The notes below the pieces were generated by a model. The model had not been told where the DNA came from, did not search any database, and worked only from the letters and a program-made list of their open reading frames with translations. Positions 10,850-25,300 of a DNA stretch of 64,000 nucleotides are shown here, piece by piece (the stretch's first letter is position 1; each line of letters opens with the position of its first letter). Source of the stretch: Loripinus fragilis (Eukaryota > Mollusca > Bivalvia > Lucinida > Lucinidae); contig OZ026526.1 of assembly GCA_964019695.1 (NCBI GenBank), forward strand, positions 7,211,254 to 7,275,253, written 5' to 3'. Made by a program: the position numbers and the translations under genes.

Positions 10850-12130
10850 TTCAGATAATTGAGATAAAAAAGTGCGCAAGTATAATCAGAAAATGTCACA
10901 ATCACAGAAGGCAGACCAACCCAAGGTACTGTGAAGAAGAGACCAACAATATGGACAGCCCAAACACAATTAAAGGAAAGCAACAAGCTCTCTCTTTCTA
11001 ACACTCATATGTCATCGTTTTCAATTTCAATAGTTTGGAACGACGTTAGCAAAGCTCTGTCAAAGAAAGTATCTCTTCTTAAGCAAGATTATTGCTAAAC
11101 TAGAATGGACACCAAGAACCACACGACAAAACAATAACCGATAACAAAAATCTGTATAAAATCAAAGAATTATCTGTAAACTTTAATTTGTTTCTGTTAT
11201 TTAACATTCAAAAGTAAGTAAGTATGGCCAGAAAATACCTTACTTAAAACCAACTCATGGCAGCGTGAGGATGAGGCATGAACAGCATCAGCCACATGAC
11301 ATCAAAAAGACAAAGTAAGCATCCAGTTATCTCTTCCCCAGGAAAATGATTGCAAAACTAAAAAGGACGCAAAGTACTGCATAACGACACGAGTAACAAA
11401 CACAAAATTCCCACAAAAAGTTGGAGCAACAATAAGCTATGAATACAAGACAACAGAGTCACCCTTTAGAATAGACAGCTGCCGAAGCCACTGGGCTAAG
11501 TATGACCAGGAAATACTACAATCACAGAAGACAGACTAACCCAAGGCACTGTGGGGGCTTAAATTAATTTGTTCAGCTTACTTGATCTAACTATTATGAT
11601 TTGTCAAATACTTGTCTCAAAATCACTCTTTTAAGGCAACAAGCACACATTAATGTGGTACGTTTAAAGCATTATAAATCAGCATTATTGATGCTTAATA
11701 GCTTCCCTTGTTGATAACATAAACTGGCGTAAATGAAAAAAATGAGAAGTGTATACATTCGAAGTAGATCATCTAATTTGTTAGAAATATTTTTTACACA
11801 CTAAGCAACTGTTTTTTAAGGAAAAGGTATGTAGGGCCAGGAAATGCCACAATCACACAGTGCAGACCAACCCACGGCACTGTGAGGAAGAGCCATAGAG
11901 CAATTACAGCCACATGACAGCTAGAAGACAATTATAGCAAACCAACGAGCTCTCTCTCCCTCAGCGAGATGTTTGCAAAACTAGAAAGGACACTAAAGTA
12001 CTCACTACTGTGCAACAGAACAAGGACCTTACACAAAACCGCCACAAACAATATGGGCAACACTAAACAACGTATCAACAACAACCAAAGAACCCCATCT
12101 AGCTAAGACACGCAAGCAGCCTTATCTTGC
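10850..12130 (-). repeat. Cluster of three R1 copies
   Basis: Three reverse R1 copies lie in a row at about 10850-11150, 11215-11560 and 11820-12130. Each has the order 'ccaggaaata/ccacaatcaca', 'gcagaccaaccca', 'actgtgaggaagag' and 'ctctctcttcccc'. The third is the best preserved. They are diverged from one another, so they do not look like a recent tandem amplification. Confidence 0.65.
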
Positions 12131-12331
12131 ATAGCAAGGTGAATGCTAACTAGACAGGACGCAAGTAAATTACACATAATTTGTGCAACAGACAACAACA
12201 ACACATATTTTTTTAAGAAAAATAGCAGAATCAACAATATGTCTTTGGTTAAAAATATGGCTGCTTATCCTTTAACTGTAGTTTAAGTAAAATGGGTTTA
12301 GGATAATTGATGTTCAGAAAAAGTGAATACA

Positions 12332-12531
12332 ATTAAACCTGGGCAAAACGGCCACTCAAAAATAGAGAAAACAAAGATCTTAATGACAAATGGTAGCTTA
12401 ATGAAGGTCAAAATTATTGCAGAACGCTCCCCTTGGAGCATTCTGCAATACTTTTGACCTGCATTTAGCAGTAATTGGTCTTTAAAACCAATTTTGGTCC
12501 TTTTTAGAGTGGCCATTTTACACAGGTTTTA
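12332..12531. mobile_element. Palindromic MITE, AAACCTG family
   Basis: The 200-bp segment is close to a full palindrome. The ends read TAAACCTGGGC and its complement, and the centre pairs 'gaacgctccccttggagcattc'. A relative sits at 41053-41254. Such hairpin elements with (A)CAGT(A)AAACCTGT ends are common in invertebrate genomes. Confidence 0.75.
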
Positions 12532-12689
12532 CTAAATTAAAACCTAGATTAAACATGTTAAAAGCAGATTATGTTATTCAGGTGCTTTAATTTGGAATAG
12601 CATTCCAGTTGAAAAAAGAAATGCCAACAGGATTGATGATTTCGTTAAGAAATGTTTAACAAATGCAAGTTTGATTTATTATTGCTCTC

Positions 12690-13170
12690 ATTGTGTGCAG
12701 AAGTTTTGTGTTTGGTCCTTGTTATGGTTATGCAGTACTTATTGTCCTTTCTAGTTTTGAAATCATCTCGCTGCTTTACTTTAATTTAGCCGTGACATGA
12801 GATTTCCAACAATGTGGTATGTGCGACCAGCAAAGGCTCAGACCAGCCTGTGCATACTCACAGTCTGATCAGAGCCTTTGCAAGTCACTTGAATATTCTA
12901 TGAATGTTCAGCTATTAGCTGAACAGCATTTGGAATTTATGAGCTTAGAAGGAGGCTGCACAGGCTGGTCTGAGTCTACACTTGTCGGAATGCCACATTG
13001 TTGAAAATCACATGTCACAGCTCAATTGTCTTACTGCTCTCTTGTGGCTGTTCTGTATACCTTCCTTGCGGTGCCGTGTGATTTTTCTGCAGTGTGTGAA
13101 TGTGGTATTTCCTGGTTATACTCACTATTTCTTTTATTCAAATGATAGGAATAGAATCTTGTGTTTGGTA
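12690..13170 (+). repeat. R1 copy interrupted by a MITE
   Basis: R1 landmarks run up to 'gctgctttactttaattta' and resume at 'caattgtcttactg', followed by 'gcggtgccgtgtgattt' and 'gtgaatgtggtatttcctgg'. The MITE at 12788-13022 separates them. Open frames here are repeat-derived. Confidence 0.65.
12788..13022. mobile_element. Foldback MITE, AGCCGTGACATG family
   Basis: The ends are AGCCGTGACATGAGATTTCC and a near-complement ending CATGTCACAGCT. A second copy with the same termini lies at 44949-45183. The interior pairs 'gctcagaccagcctgtgca' with 'tgcacaggctggtctgag'. No coding capacity. Confidence 0.8.
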
Positions 13171-14930
13171 GCATTGTTGGCTTGTATGAGAGTTCGTATG
13201 CTAAACATTACCTTTATGATTAGTTGTTAATGTCTTAGGCCCCATTATTAACCCATAGCAGACTGATGTCCATTTTGGGGACAAAGGCAAACAGTGCAGA
13301 CATACACCTAAGGAATCTTCTAAGGCATACACTTTTGTTTTGGCATTTTCTCAAAAACTTGAATTTCGAATTAAAAAAACTTTGGAATACATGAGAACAA
13401 TGTTTTTCGGTAATGCGTGGTTATTTTCAGAAACAACTGGCTCAAAACATTTAAGATATTGAAGTTTGAGTTGAAAACTTCAAAAAACGAGTCGCAAATT
13501 TACCATTTTGTCAAACAAATCAATACGGAAAACAGAACAGTAATTTGTCTATGTATTCCACATTTTATGAGATACGTATGAATTATTTTCAAAGGTAAGC
13601 CAGTTTGTATTCTACTGTTTATAAAATAAGAAAAATCATCCAACTTCTATCTTCTACATCTATTAAATTGTACGGGCAATGCACACAAACAAGTAATAAA
13701 ATTCCTGACAAGCACATTGCATATGTGCAGGGTAGCATGATGGCCATGGTTAAACATTTATTCTGCTAGCCCTGCAGATGGCACTCACAGTGTGGACTTT
13801 TCAAAATTGAACTTAGCAATATCACATGAAAAAGTAATAAGAGATTATGTCCAGGAAATTCAACAATCACACACGCAGACAAGCCCACAGCACTGTAATG
13901 AAGAGACGCAGAACACTAACAGTCAAATGCCATTAAAATCAATTGATGTAAAGCAACAAGCTCTCTCTTCCCCAGCGAGATGATTGCAAAACTAGAAACG
14001 ACACTTAGTAATCCACGACAAAACAAGGAGCAAACATAAAGCCCCACAAAACAATGGGGGCAGCAATAAACTATGAATCAACAACAACAGCATCCCCACC
14101 TTAGAACACTCAGCTGAAGTCACTGGGGGTGAGATGGGGGGAGTAGCTTGAATTGAATTTACTGCCAACTATTCGCCCTTGATTCTGCTGTTGTCAAACT
14201 AGGAAAAAGAGAAAGTTTGCGTGGAGGCTTATCCAATGAATTATCACAGGAAGACAATCAAATTTATAGATAAACTGTGATGAAACAAGGAAAATGGCTC
14301 TCATCTCATAGACGGTCAGAGCTAAAGAAAACCCCAGTTGAGCCACGGTGGGCTCAGCCAAAGACAGACATCAGGCACTGACCCACCGATGCAAGTTTTA
14401 TACTAAGGTTTTCATTGAGTCGGAAGCCTGGCCCACTGTGAATTTCATGCATTTCTTATTACAAAATGATGTTTTTCATTGTTAAGCATCACAGATGAAA
14501 TTAAAATTGCCTTTCCTTGAGCTTTGAGCCTAAATTCCAAATTTTGTGACTTTCGATTTTGACCCTTTCAAATTAAATAAGCTGCCATTTGCACAATACG
14601 CAAGTCATTATTCAGCTAATTCGAAGTAAATTATGGCCACAATAGATTCAGGGAATATGACCTAATTAAAATAACTGTGTTATGTAGACATAAAACAAAC
14701 GTCTCCCTGAGATGTTTCTTTCATGCGCCCAAAACATGTGTTTGATAGGGAAATGCTGATAACATATAATATATTATACATTTTTGGTGGGGGCGGGTAC
14801 AAGAAAATACGTATACCTCCCTATAATTCGAACCATTGATAATTCGGAATGAAAACCCCAGTCCTTAAGATTTCGTATTCACGAGATTCTATTCTACTGT
14901 ATATGGGTTAAAATAAGCTTGATCCTCCAG
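13171..14930. other. Intergenic region upstream of gene 2 exon A1
   Basis: A reverse R1 copy occupies about 13830-14110. Elsewhere no promoter motif, signal-peptide exon or other coding exon could be supported. The first exon of gene 2 must lie in this region or in 9.5-13 kb, unless it is encoded elsewhere. Confidence 0.4.
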
Positions 14931-15182
14931 GACAAACCACTGGACCCCTGCCTAATATTCCACATTGTGGCATTGCTGCTTGTGTGAGGGTGTTGTTTTG
15001 TGATGAAGAGACACGGTTATGTAGATGCGAGACAGTTGCAGAGGAAATATTATGCTCAATGAATCCCAAAACGCCAGACTTGCAGTCAGATTCAATTCAA
15101 CCACCATATGAAGAAAGGTCTATTATATCAACTACAGTATCCGAGAAAGCTGCTACAAGATATGCAAAACCTTCGAGAAAAA
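14931..15182 (+). CDS. Gene 2 exon A1: compact EGF variant
   Basis: Acceptor 'gatcctccag' at 14930; donor GTATGT after 15182. The module reads CGIAACVRVLFC followed by CRC and a final Cys eight residues later, keeping the A-type spacing. A 40-residue Ser/Thr/Pro-containing linker follows. The acceptor has a poor pyrimidine tract, so the start is less certain than in other exons; an in-frame stop at 14909-14911 rules out a start further upstream in the same exon. Confidence 0.7.
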
Positions 15183-18100
15183 GTATGTATTTGTCCTTGT
15201 ATATCTGCCATTTGCAATCAGGGGCCGCTATTTCCATTTTTAAAGCTTAGACATGTGCAATAGCAGAATCCAGTGTCAAAGCACACCAGACCCACAATAA
15301 AGTATAAATATACTTAACTACTAAAGAAACCTGGTAAATGAATACAATGCACACTTGTCTTACCACTGCATAAAGTTGAACAAAGGTAGACTAAGATGCA
15401 CTGAGATTATTTGAAAAGCTGAACTAATTTCAGACGTCAGCTATCAAAACGTCACGTAACCCCTAAAATCAATTTTTGCAAGAACAAAGAAATCACTTAA
15501 AATTCACCTCAAAACCGCTTGAGTGTGATTCTTTGTTATTTCATTGACGCCTTCTGTGCATTCAAATAAAGCATACATCCATTGTTCAACCCAAAAGCCT
15601 ATTTTCATTTTTCTTAACGTCAATGTTACGTTATCAGCGTTTTATAAGCTTTAAAAAGTACTGCCACTTTATCAACTCTTTTTCACTTTATTTGATGTTT
15701 GGAATGCATTTTGACAATGTTTAGGTCCTTTTAAACACCGTAGCTACCGCCTACGTCCATTTAGCAACGTCAAGCATTACAATTACATGCTGATATGTGC
15801 ATACTGCAAAACTTGAAATTCATACGCGATTAAAGTAAGATGTAACCAATTGTCACTATAACAAAGTAGACAGCACATACTAAACGATGCCATACGTTGA
15901 CAAAGAAAAAACGGTTATTAGCCATAGTTTACGTTGTTTCTTAATTGGCGTCAAATTTGGTTTATTCCGCTTTTACCCTTTAACGTGACGCGAAACATAA
16001 GTTCTGATTCTTGAAAATGCATTCTCGCACAATTATTATTTGACTCCAAGTCATTCCAGTTCCTTGAAATTGCTTAAACAAAGAAGAAAACACATTACCG
16101 TTTAGACAGCGTAGAAAGCACAACTTTAAACCCCCATATCATACGACAAAGCGAGAAACTAAAAAATTTTAAAATGCACTTTTGTCAGTACTGGTATTGG
16201 CCTTGTATACATGAAAAAAGTTTTCAAAAAATATCTAGACATACACTCACGAGGCAAAAGTGATAAAAACGGTATTTTTGACGTCGTGGCGTCATGTTCT
16301 ATATTTGATAAATATATTTTGTCGGAAAATACTTTCTAATGTCTTGTTACTAAAATAAGCATATTGGCTTAGCTCTATAATTTGCTATTTACGAGTTTGA
16401 AGCAAGTGAAAAGTATCAGGTTTCTTAAGTAGTTCAGTTTATATCCATATCCATGCGCACAGTATTGCTATAAGAAAGGTGTCAAGAAAATATTGTGCAA
16501 GTTCGATTCCCGGCTTCTCCATAAAACACAATTTTAGTGAGCCTTCGGTGCTCCCGTCATAAAATACACACACAAACCATAAACCCTCCCAGCCCAGTGC
16601 TGGTAACTACCAATGGAAAAGCTACAAAAAGTTTTTATTTGTAAAGTACTTTGCTCACTTAGAAGCTAGGACATAAAAACCGACTGCTAATACATGCATT
16701 CATAACACTTACAGTAATACTTCGTATATGCATCCTGGCGAATGACTCAAACTTTCACAATTATTGTACAGTATATAGCAACTATCCATTGAAGCAAAGT
16801 GTGGTAGTTGCATTTGCACAGTTGCAGCAAACCTTCACTACCACGGAATTTGAATCCTCAACTCAACTCAGCTTGAAAGGGGTACGTGCATTAATTAAGA
16901 GGCTATTTTGGCCCCTCTATGAGGTCAAAAAATGAAAGTTGCTCTTCACAATGCAAGTTTCTTCTTAGTAGTTTATTAGAACACTAGCCGAAGTGTAATG
17001 TTCTGGTATTGATTCGACTTTTACGGTTGCTATGGTAACAAAAATGGCCGCTAAAATAGGCTGAAAATAGGAAAATGACCAATTTGCAGCAAATTTGAGA
17101 CATGTAACAGAGGAATTAATATAGAGCACAAGCAAATACCAAAAAATATTTTAACAGATGATGAGAATTATCACGGTACACAATATATTAAAAGGTATTT
17201 TTGGTATTTGCTTGTGCTGATATCTAATTCTTAAAAAATCGGTCTCCAAAAGCCTCAAATTTGGCCTAAAATGGCAATTTCTCTATTTTAAGCCTATTTT
17301 GTCGGCCATTTTGGTTACCATAGCAACCGGTTAAAGTAAAAGAAATGCCAGAATTAACACTTGGGCTATTCTTCTAATAAACCAATAAGATGAAATTGGT
17401 GAAAGACAACTTTCAGTTTTTGGTTCTAGAGGGGGCCAAAATAGTCCCTTAATGCACGTACCCCTTTATCCTACTCATAAATGTTAAAATGCCAACAATT
17501 GTTGGTACTTTAACAATTATGAGCAAGAGAAATACAACATCTGGTGTTTGAAAGCAAGAAAATCGTTTGTATTTAGCATTTTAGTTTTTATTAGCAGTTG
17601 ACATTTCTTTCTAAGTTCAGCTGAGCACGAATAAGTTGAAAAATCTTGTGACCAGGTCATTTTTTGGTGGAGTCTTTCACTGGCTTATTTTAGAACTAAG
17701 GCTAAATTTAAAAAAAACTGTGTTCAGGGTAACCCGATCCTACCTAAATTTACTGGCGAAACCTAGGATTATTTTCAGGTTTTCTGGAAAAATATACATA
17801 AAGTTATTTTTTTCAAGAAAAAAATGTGTGTGCCTATCCTACCTAAAATGTTCAGACCCGTTCATTTAAAAACACTATTTTTTGGCCTAAGCAAAATCTA
17901 AAAATAAGTAATAATGCTGCATAAATTTATTTTCTAGAAGCTCCAGAAATACTTGATGCTTGCTCACCTAACCCCTGTCTCAACTCTGGTGTGTGTCGTC
18001 ATGATCCTGATAACGTTGGATATTCGTGTATATGTCGAGATGGATTCCACGGGAGAAATTGTGAAGACGGTAAGTATAAAAATTTGATTCATGGTGAAGG

Positions 18101-19335
18101 GTTCCAGGCACAGATAAGACATCTCCTTATAAAGAATTAGTCGAATATTTGTAAAAATCTAATGATTACTAGTGGATGTCTTTATTAGACTAGGTTTCGT
18201 AATTACTTAGCATTTCCGTGCAGTGTAAAATTTTTGAGATATGACTTCAAGAGTTGTTGTTGGACATAGAATTGAGTTTTGTACCATGCAAATCTTTAAA
18301 GTAAGCTGAGCAAACACAGCAAAATGTAATAGCAAACACCTGGCCCCGTGGTTTTAAAACTTGAGTACAGTCTCAAACCCAAAATAAAGCACAATGCATG
18401 ATTGGCTGCTTGCGGACACGTGTCCGCAAGTAGTCAATAATTGCGCTTTATTTTGAGTTTGAGAATGAACTCAAGTTTTATAACCACTGGGCCTGGTTAA
18501 TAGTGCGATTGCCTATAAAACAATAGAAGGGTTGGCCAGTAAATTATGCAATTCATATTTTAAATATCTTTCTATCAAAAAGGCCAGGGTATACCGTATA
18601 TATGACTAAAAGGCTAGTTGTTGTCTGTGCAAAAGATGCAAAATAGTAAGCATAGCATTGCAATAATGCCAGAAAAAGTGAACATTTTGAAACTTTGTCT
18701 TGCAAATCCAATAATATTATGACAGCAGCGATTGTTTATTGTTAAAAACAACCTTACCATTATTAGAGATCGTTCCATGTGATGTAGCTGGGTGTTCCAA
18801 CGTCTGGTCTTGCAACAGTACAACAGGTCTCTGCAGATGTCAAACTGGAGTTGGTGAAACAATCTGCTCACTGACTTCTTCCAAGATAACCACTACAGAG
18901 GAATCAAATATTGGTAAGTCATAGGTTCATATAAGACACTATTTGAGAGTAAAATTGTCATTATTTTCTTACCAATCAATTTAAACATGTGTTTTGGTTG
19001 TTCAAAAGAACCGTCTCATTGTGACGGTTATTTTGATTACCCATAACATATATTTGATTTGCCACATAAAGAAAAAGAATTTTCAATTATGCTCTCTCGT
19101 CTGGAAGCATGTTAGTTTCATGAATCTTAAAACCTTAAAACGTAGATAAAAGATGCCATCAAATATACCTCATCAAATGAAATCTGTCTTATGTATTTTA
19201 GCCAAGTAAGATGCAGTCCAGCATATTCCTCTTATAAGTCTAGCAAGTATATTGAAACTTTCCATGCACCCACCTTACTTTTGTACTTTCCAGCGAGGTA
19301 ATAACAAAGACGCTAATCAGGCTACACATAGGCAC

Positions 19336-19396
<61 letters not shown>

Positions 19397-22300
19397 TGTT
19401 ATCTCGCAATGAGGCCCAAATGTCATTAAGTGAATTTGAATAACATTTATAATTCTAAAAAATGTCAGGAGCGTAGCCAGAGGCTTTATTAAGTTGAAGC
19501 CCACCAAAATATTTGGAGAAGTAAGAGATATCAGACCTTGTTACATTACCTTTCAGATAGCGAATGATAAAGGCGCAGATCAGACTGCGCGGATGCGCAG
19601 GCTGATCTGCGCCTTTGTTGTTCGCAATCAAGAAAAGTCGGGGTTTCTCCTGTCTATGCCCATATGATGTTGAAGCCCAGGCTTCCTGACCTCCGCCTGG
19701 CTACGCGCCTGAATGTAATCAATCATATTATAATTATATACATAAGCTTGAGTCAAACGTCAGAAAAGGGTTATTCTGAAATATACGTTAAGCCATTCTT
19801 ATATGGGTTTGTGGTATAGACAGGGCTCTGATGAGACAAATATGCAGTGCAGTGTCGTTGATTTGATAAGTACCAAAACCATATATGCTGTAATCCTATC
19901 TGAAAACTATAGAAGTCAATCAGTTTTTTTCGGTGCCATAAATGTTTCAATGGTTTTTGTTTCATTACAGATGTCATACAATGTGAAGTGGCTGGCTGTT
20001 CTAGAGTCGGGTCCTGTAACAGGAAAACAGAATTGTGCCGATGTAAAATAGGTTCCAGAGATATTCTCTGCTCTTTAAAAATTATAGCTGGTGCAAAGGC
20101 TCTAGATCAAAAACAAGGTATATTTTATCTAGTACATTAGACTTTTGTTCTTATTGCATATGCGCAAAAGCCTCGTTTTACCAAATGGGAAAGTCCGGAA
20201 CAATTCGAGAATCTAATTAAGCCTCGTTGTAAGTTTAATCAGCAGAATTAATGAAGTTTATGTATTTTTCAATAAAATATAGCTATAGCAATATTTTATT
20301 GAAAAAACAAACACTTCATTTATAACTGTTTTGTTGCAATCCCACATGTTATTATATTGGCATGGTTTCTGTGACGTCAGCATCACATTATGTAGCATCA
20401 GTGTCATGGTATCAAGGTAGATCTTCGATGTACATCCGAGTATTGATTCCACGGAATGCCAAGGAATTGGCCAAGGCAGTTCCAGTAGATATGCTGATGT
20501 ATCCAGCAGTACTGGAGGTCTAAACTTTGGTATGAGTTATCAGGTTGATCCATACATTGTGCACAGGGCAACCTCAGCCATCATTCTTGATAACAATTTA
20601 TATATATGTGTGACCAGTGTGTGCACTGTGAATTATCAGCACGTTTGAGTTATAATGATTATAAGTGTAAAGTAAGTCCTATATACAGGAGGGAGCACAA
20701 TGGCTAAGTAGTAGAATGCTTGACTCGAGACCAAGGGGCCACAGGTTTGCGACTCACTGGCCTCACTGTGTTGTGGTCCTTGAGTAAGACACATTTATCC
20801 TTGCTTAGTACTTGTTCAACCCAGGAAGACCGTCCCAACATAACCAAACAATTGTTGACTGGAACGTAAATAATCCAATAAAACAAACAAATATATACAA
20901 GCAAGGACAGAATAAGCTAACTACAGGTTCTATCTTTCTTAGCAAAGTGATGGCCAAACTAAAACTTTATAATGCCTTAGTCTGTTATAAATGTGACATT
21001 TGTACAATATTATCTTTCACTTTTTATCATTTAGTTGTGCCTATAGAGAGAAGTGACCCATGCCTTACAAAACCATGTGAGAACTTTGGTATTTGTCGCA
21101 AGGATACAACTATTAAAGGTTTTGAGTGTGTCTGCAGAGAGAACTATCAAGGACGAAACTGTGAGACCAGTGAGTGTTACCGTAAATTCGGTAATTTTGG
21201 CGCATAGAGTTAAAAGACATATTTGCCACTTTAAGAATTTGCAACCAGGGTATGATTTACCTACATCAGTAAATGACCATCTACATCAGTAAATGACCGA
21301 GTGATTTTGCCATTTCGTGAGGATTTTATTTTCACGAAACTTCACATGTGCGAACTTTAACGAAAACAAAACCTTTGCAAAATTTCCTCATAACAGCATT
21401 TGTCTTATAATCTGTTTAATCAGTCAGCAGGTGATATTTTGATACTTATAACACACGTGCAAAAAACCTCCTTCAAACGTCCATCGCTATAGAGGTATAA
21501 ATTTTGATTTGTGTCTTTATATACTTCCATACTTTTGAAAGCAAGCAGTAACGGCTCTGGTGAGTTTGCGCCACCTAATCCTTTGTCATGTGTGTTGAAC
21601 CACAATTCATTAAGTGCCAAGTTCTGGCTCATTAATTTTCATAAAGGCCTCAGTCAAAATCAATATATTGACATTTGTCTTCAGTGAATAAAACAGTTTT
21701 CTTATACGTAAAATCTGATAAAACGTCAGTTCTAAAGATTAAAGGAAATTCAAATACAATGAATATATAAATAAACAAATATGACTAGCAATTTGCCAAA
21801 ATCACAGATAAAAGATCAACGTTTGACACCATGAAACAGAGAAATAAGCAAGAACACGTTAAGCCAAGTGATCAGCTCTCTTCCTCAGTGAGATTTATAT
21901 GAAAAACATTTTTCTTGTAACGTTTCCCAAATTGAAAAGGATAGCAATTTTACAACATATTGCAGAACTCTTAATACTGACAATAATGGCAATAATTTAT
22001 CAATATCAGAAAATGAGTGGATAGATTATTTTCCATTAGAAGCCCGATATGGCAGTTGGATTGGTTCAATGTGCACACCCTAAGCTTTTGCTAAACCATC
22101 CCTGGATTTAGTCGAATATCAAGACTGGGTTTTAAACCCCATCCTGTTAATCTGTATGATATTTTTTCAGACATGACCATCCAAGTTTTAGGATAATTAT
22201 GTTACTATTTTTATACTTTTAGAGATTCTGCAATGCCCCATGGCTGGATGTTCAAGGGTTTGGTCATGTGACAGGAAGAAACATCTGTGTAGGTGTGAAA

Positions 22301-25300
22301 CTGAAGCAGGCGAAACATTCTGCTCTTTGAAAATACAACACTTTACCGAGACTACACCATCATATAATGGTATGAAAAAAGTATGCTCATGGTGAAATGG
22401 TGCTTTTCTCCTGATTATTTCGGGCTAAGGATATCATACATTATGTTGGTATAGATAATATGAGCTGATTTGGATAAAACAAGCTTCACCATGATGATTG
22501 TGGTAGCAAGCACAGATCCATAAAATTCCGTCATGGTGGTCAGGGCTGGTGGTGTTCTGACAATCTGACAATTTTTTTTCATCTATGTACAGTTTTTATT
22601 ATTCATCTACATACAGAAGACCTCCACAAGAGGGACTGTAGACAGATTTTTAAGGACAACTATAGCCACTTGTGATTTTCCAGGGGGGGGGGGGGTCTGT
22701 ATCCCCTGTCCCCTCTCTGGATCTGCCTATGGTCATATGTAGACAGTCAGTTTACCAGTCCTAACCACACTTTTTCCTGGGCAAGCTGGACTAAGCGGCG
22801 GTTAACCAGTACTTCCTGCACATACTTTCACTTGTAACTGACAAAATAACCCTTCTTGAATCAGCGTAAGGGAAGAGAATGGCCTAAGAAATAATTTCAT
22901 GATCAATCTCCACGAAAGTATGGAACCGGGCCGGGATTGAACTAGCGTACCTCTGTAGGGCAAATAAATGTATCTATTTTGAATATAACGACTGTTAATG
23001 ATTTTGTCTCACAAAAAAACTTTTAATTACTGTTAAATTTCAACAAGAAACACTATTTACAATTCAGTTTGGTATTTAACTTAGATATCACTTGGACAAG
23101 TGAACTCCCTGTTGCGTCATTGTGTGCGTACTTAACAACAAAACCTCCAATGAGTTCAGTGGCCATTCGTATCACATTTGCCCCATGAAACTATGGTTAT
23201 ATGTGGATATTTCTCCAAATCAGCTGGTTGCCATTTGTTGCAAACACAACATTTTTCATCGTCATTATTTCATTCATCGCTTTCAGACTCTGTGTCTTCC
23301 AAAGCTTCAAGTGGAATTGGACCTCCATTAGTGTATAGGTATTTATTGCTCAGTTGTTAAAAAGTTTTGGTGAATTAGATAAACAACCAAGTTTTGAATT
23401 AAATATATTTTATTGTTGCATGCACCGATCCAGAAAGTTTTGTCAGAGGGGGGTCCTACTCAAGTTTGAAAACGTTTTATTTCTTTCTTTTTTAGTTGAT
23501 GAGGGAGAGTGGAGTCCATTCAAATACAACAAAACGCGGGCCATCATAGGCCCAACATCGAATGCTAGCTTGGAAGCTATGTGATTCTGCAGAGGATCTG
23601 GACAAGTATTGCTGGGGAACCCTATAGCTTTCATATTTTCCAGGGGAACGGTGACCCCTGCCCTGCCCCTCTAGATCCGTGCACAAGTTGCATTCTTTTT
23701 CTCATTCTATTTCAGTTCTTACCTTACCAAGCAGAGATCCATGCATTGCTAATCCATGCCAGAACTCTGGTGTTTGTCGTAAGGATAATTCTGATAAAGG
23801 GTTTGAGTGTATCTGTCAAGAAACTTTTCATGGACGAAATTGTGAAACAAGTATGTTTTAAAATAAAGATGAAGACTACTGGCCTTTTTTTCTGAATCCT
23901 GTTTGTATAATGCTTTAATGTTGGTATAAGTGTGTTGCTTTGAATACTTGTTTATGTGTTGTACCAATACAATTAAAGTTTAAACTAAGACATGGGAGAC
24001 AGTTTTATTAAATTTTGAAACAGACCACACTATGCATTAATATGAACACACACGTTAGATTTTGTACCTAATACCAAGGCAATCAATGATGTCTTGTTAT
24101 ACTTTATGTATGCACATTCTTACCATAGTCTGCAATGCTTGAATGGTTGATGATATTTTAAAAAAAACTTAGCCTATCTATATGTCTGGTCATGCACACT
24201 ATGAGAGTGACTATGCACACACTGTTAATTTGGAATTTTTCGCGAGGGTTTTATTTTTGCAAAACTTCGCAGATACAAAGTTTTGTGAAATAAAACCCTC
24301 CTGAAATGGCAAAATTACTCTGCCATTTACTGATGTAGGTAATGCATGGCCTAGTTGCGAATTTTTAATGTGGCAAATATTCTTTTAACACTATTAGCGA
24401 ATAAAAATTCTCGCTAAAATTTCCCTATTTCATTATCTGGTCAGAACCACTATATCTTGAACTGAAAAATATATTAAGGAAAATGTTATGCATTACATAG
24501 TGCCCTTTCTAGTTAGGAAATCATGTTGCTGAGCTTGTCGCTTTACTTTAATTATTTTCTTGATATCTTGTGGCAGTAAGTGTTCTGTGTCTCTTATTTA
24601 CGATGCAGTGGGTTGGTCTGTAGTACGTTATACTCACTGGTCATTCTCACTTAGTTTTTTTCCGTCAGGATTAGTTATTTCAGCATTTAATTTGCTTGAT
24701 AAAAGGTAGCTTAACATATTTCATATATTGTATATTTTGTTTCTTTCTGAAATACAGGATAATACTTGATTTTTACATTGAAAACTGTTAAGAAACCTAT
24801 TTAAAGCTGAACATATAAATCTAACAAAACAAAATTTTGCTTTTGCAGAAATTCTTACTTGTGATGTTGCTGGGTGCACCAGAATGTGGTCATGTGACAG
24901 GAAAACAGAGCTATGTAGATGTAAAATAGAAGCTGGAGAAACGTTTTGTTCATTGAAAATACCACAGATCACTAAGGCCACGGAGACTTTAAAAGAACCA
25001 CAGGCCACAGAGCCTATAGTACACCATACTGGTTTGCATAAAGAGAAGCAACTACCACCTAGAGAAAAAGCAACTGGTAAGAAAAAGCAGCACAATTGAT
25101 TTAAGGATGACTGCTACTTATAAACAAATATTCAACCATTTTCTCGTACATCATCTTTTTCAATTCTAGGGTATATGTAGTGAAAAAATAATGTAGGTTA
25201 GTATAGCTTTTACAGGCTACAGAACTTTCAAGTTGTTACCTGTGTAAGCGTTACAGTTTTAAGAAAGACTAATGATTTATCAGGTGTGAAAATGCAGCTG

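Larger units (their letters stand above)
15183..17937. other. Gene 2 intron 1 with nested foldbacks
   Basis: The 2.75-kb intron contains a forward tRNA-like B-box fragment (gttcgattcccgg at about 16502) and the nested foldback elements at 16858-17640. No additional module exon was found by eye. Confidence 0.45.

Noticed and set aside
20812..21169. ATG-started frame running into exon E2
   Set aside because: The upstream part is the tail of a SINE. A good acceptor at 21034 and the phase 1-1 rule explain E2 without it.
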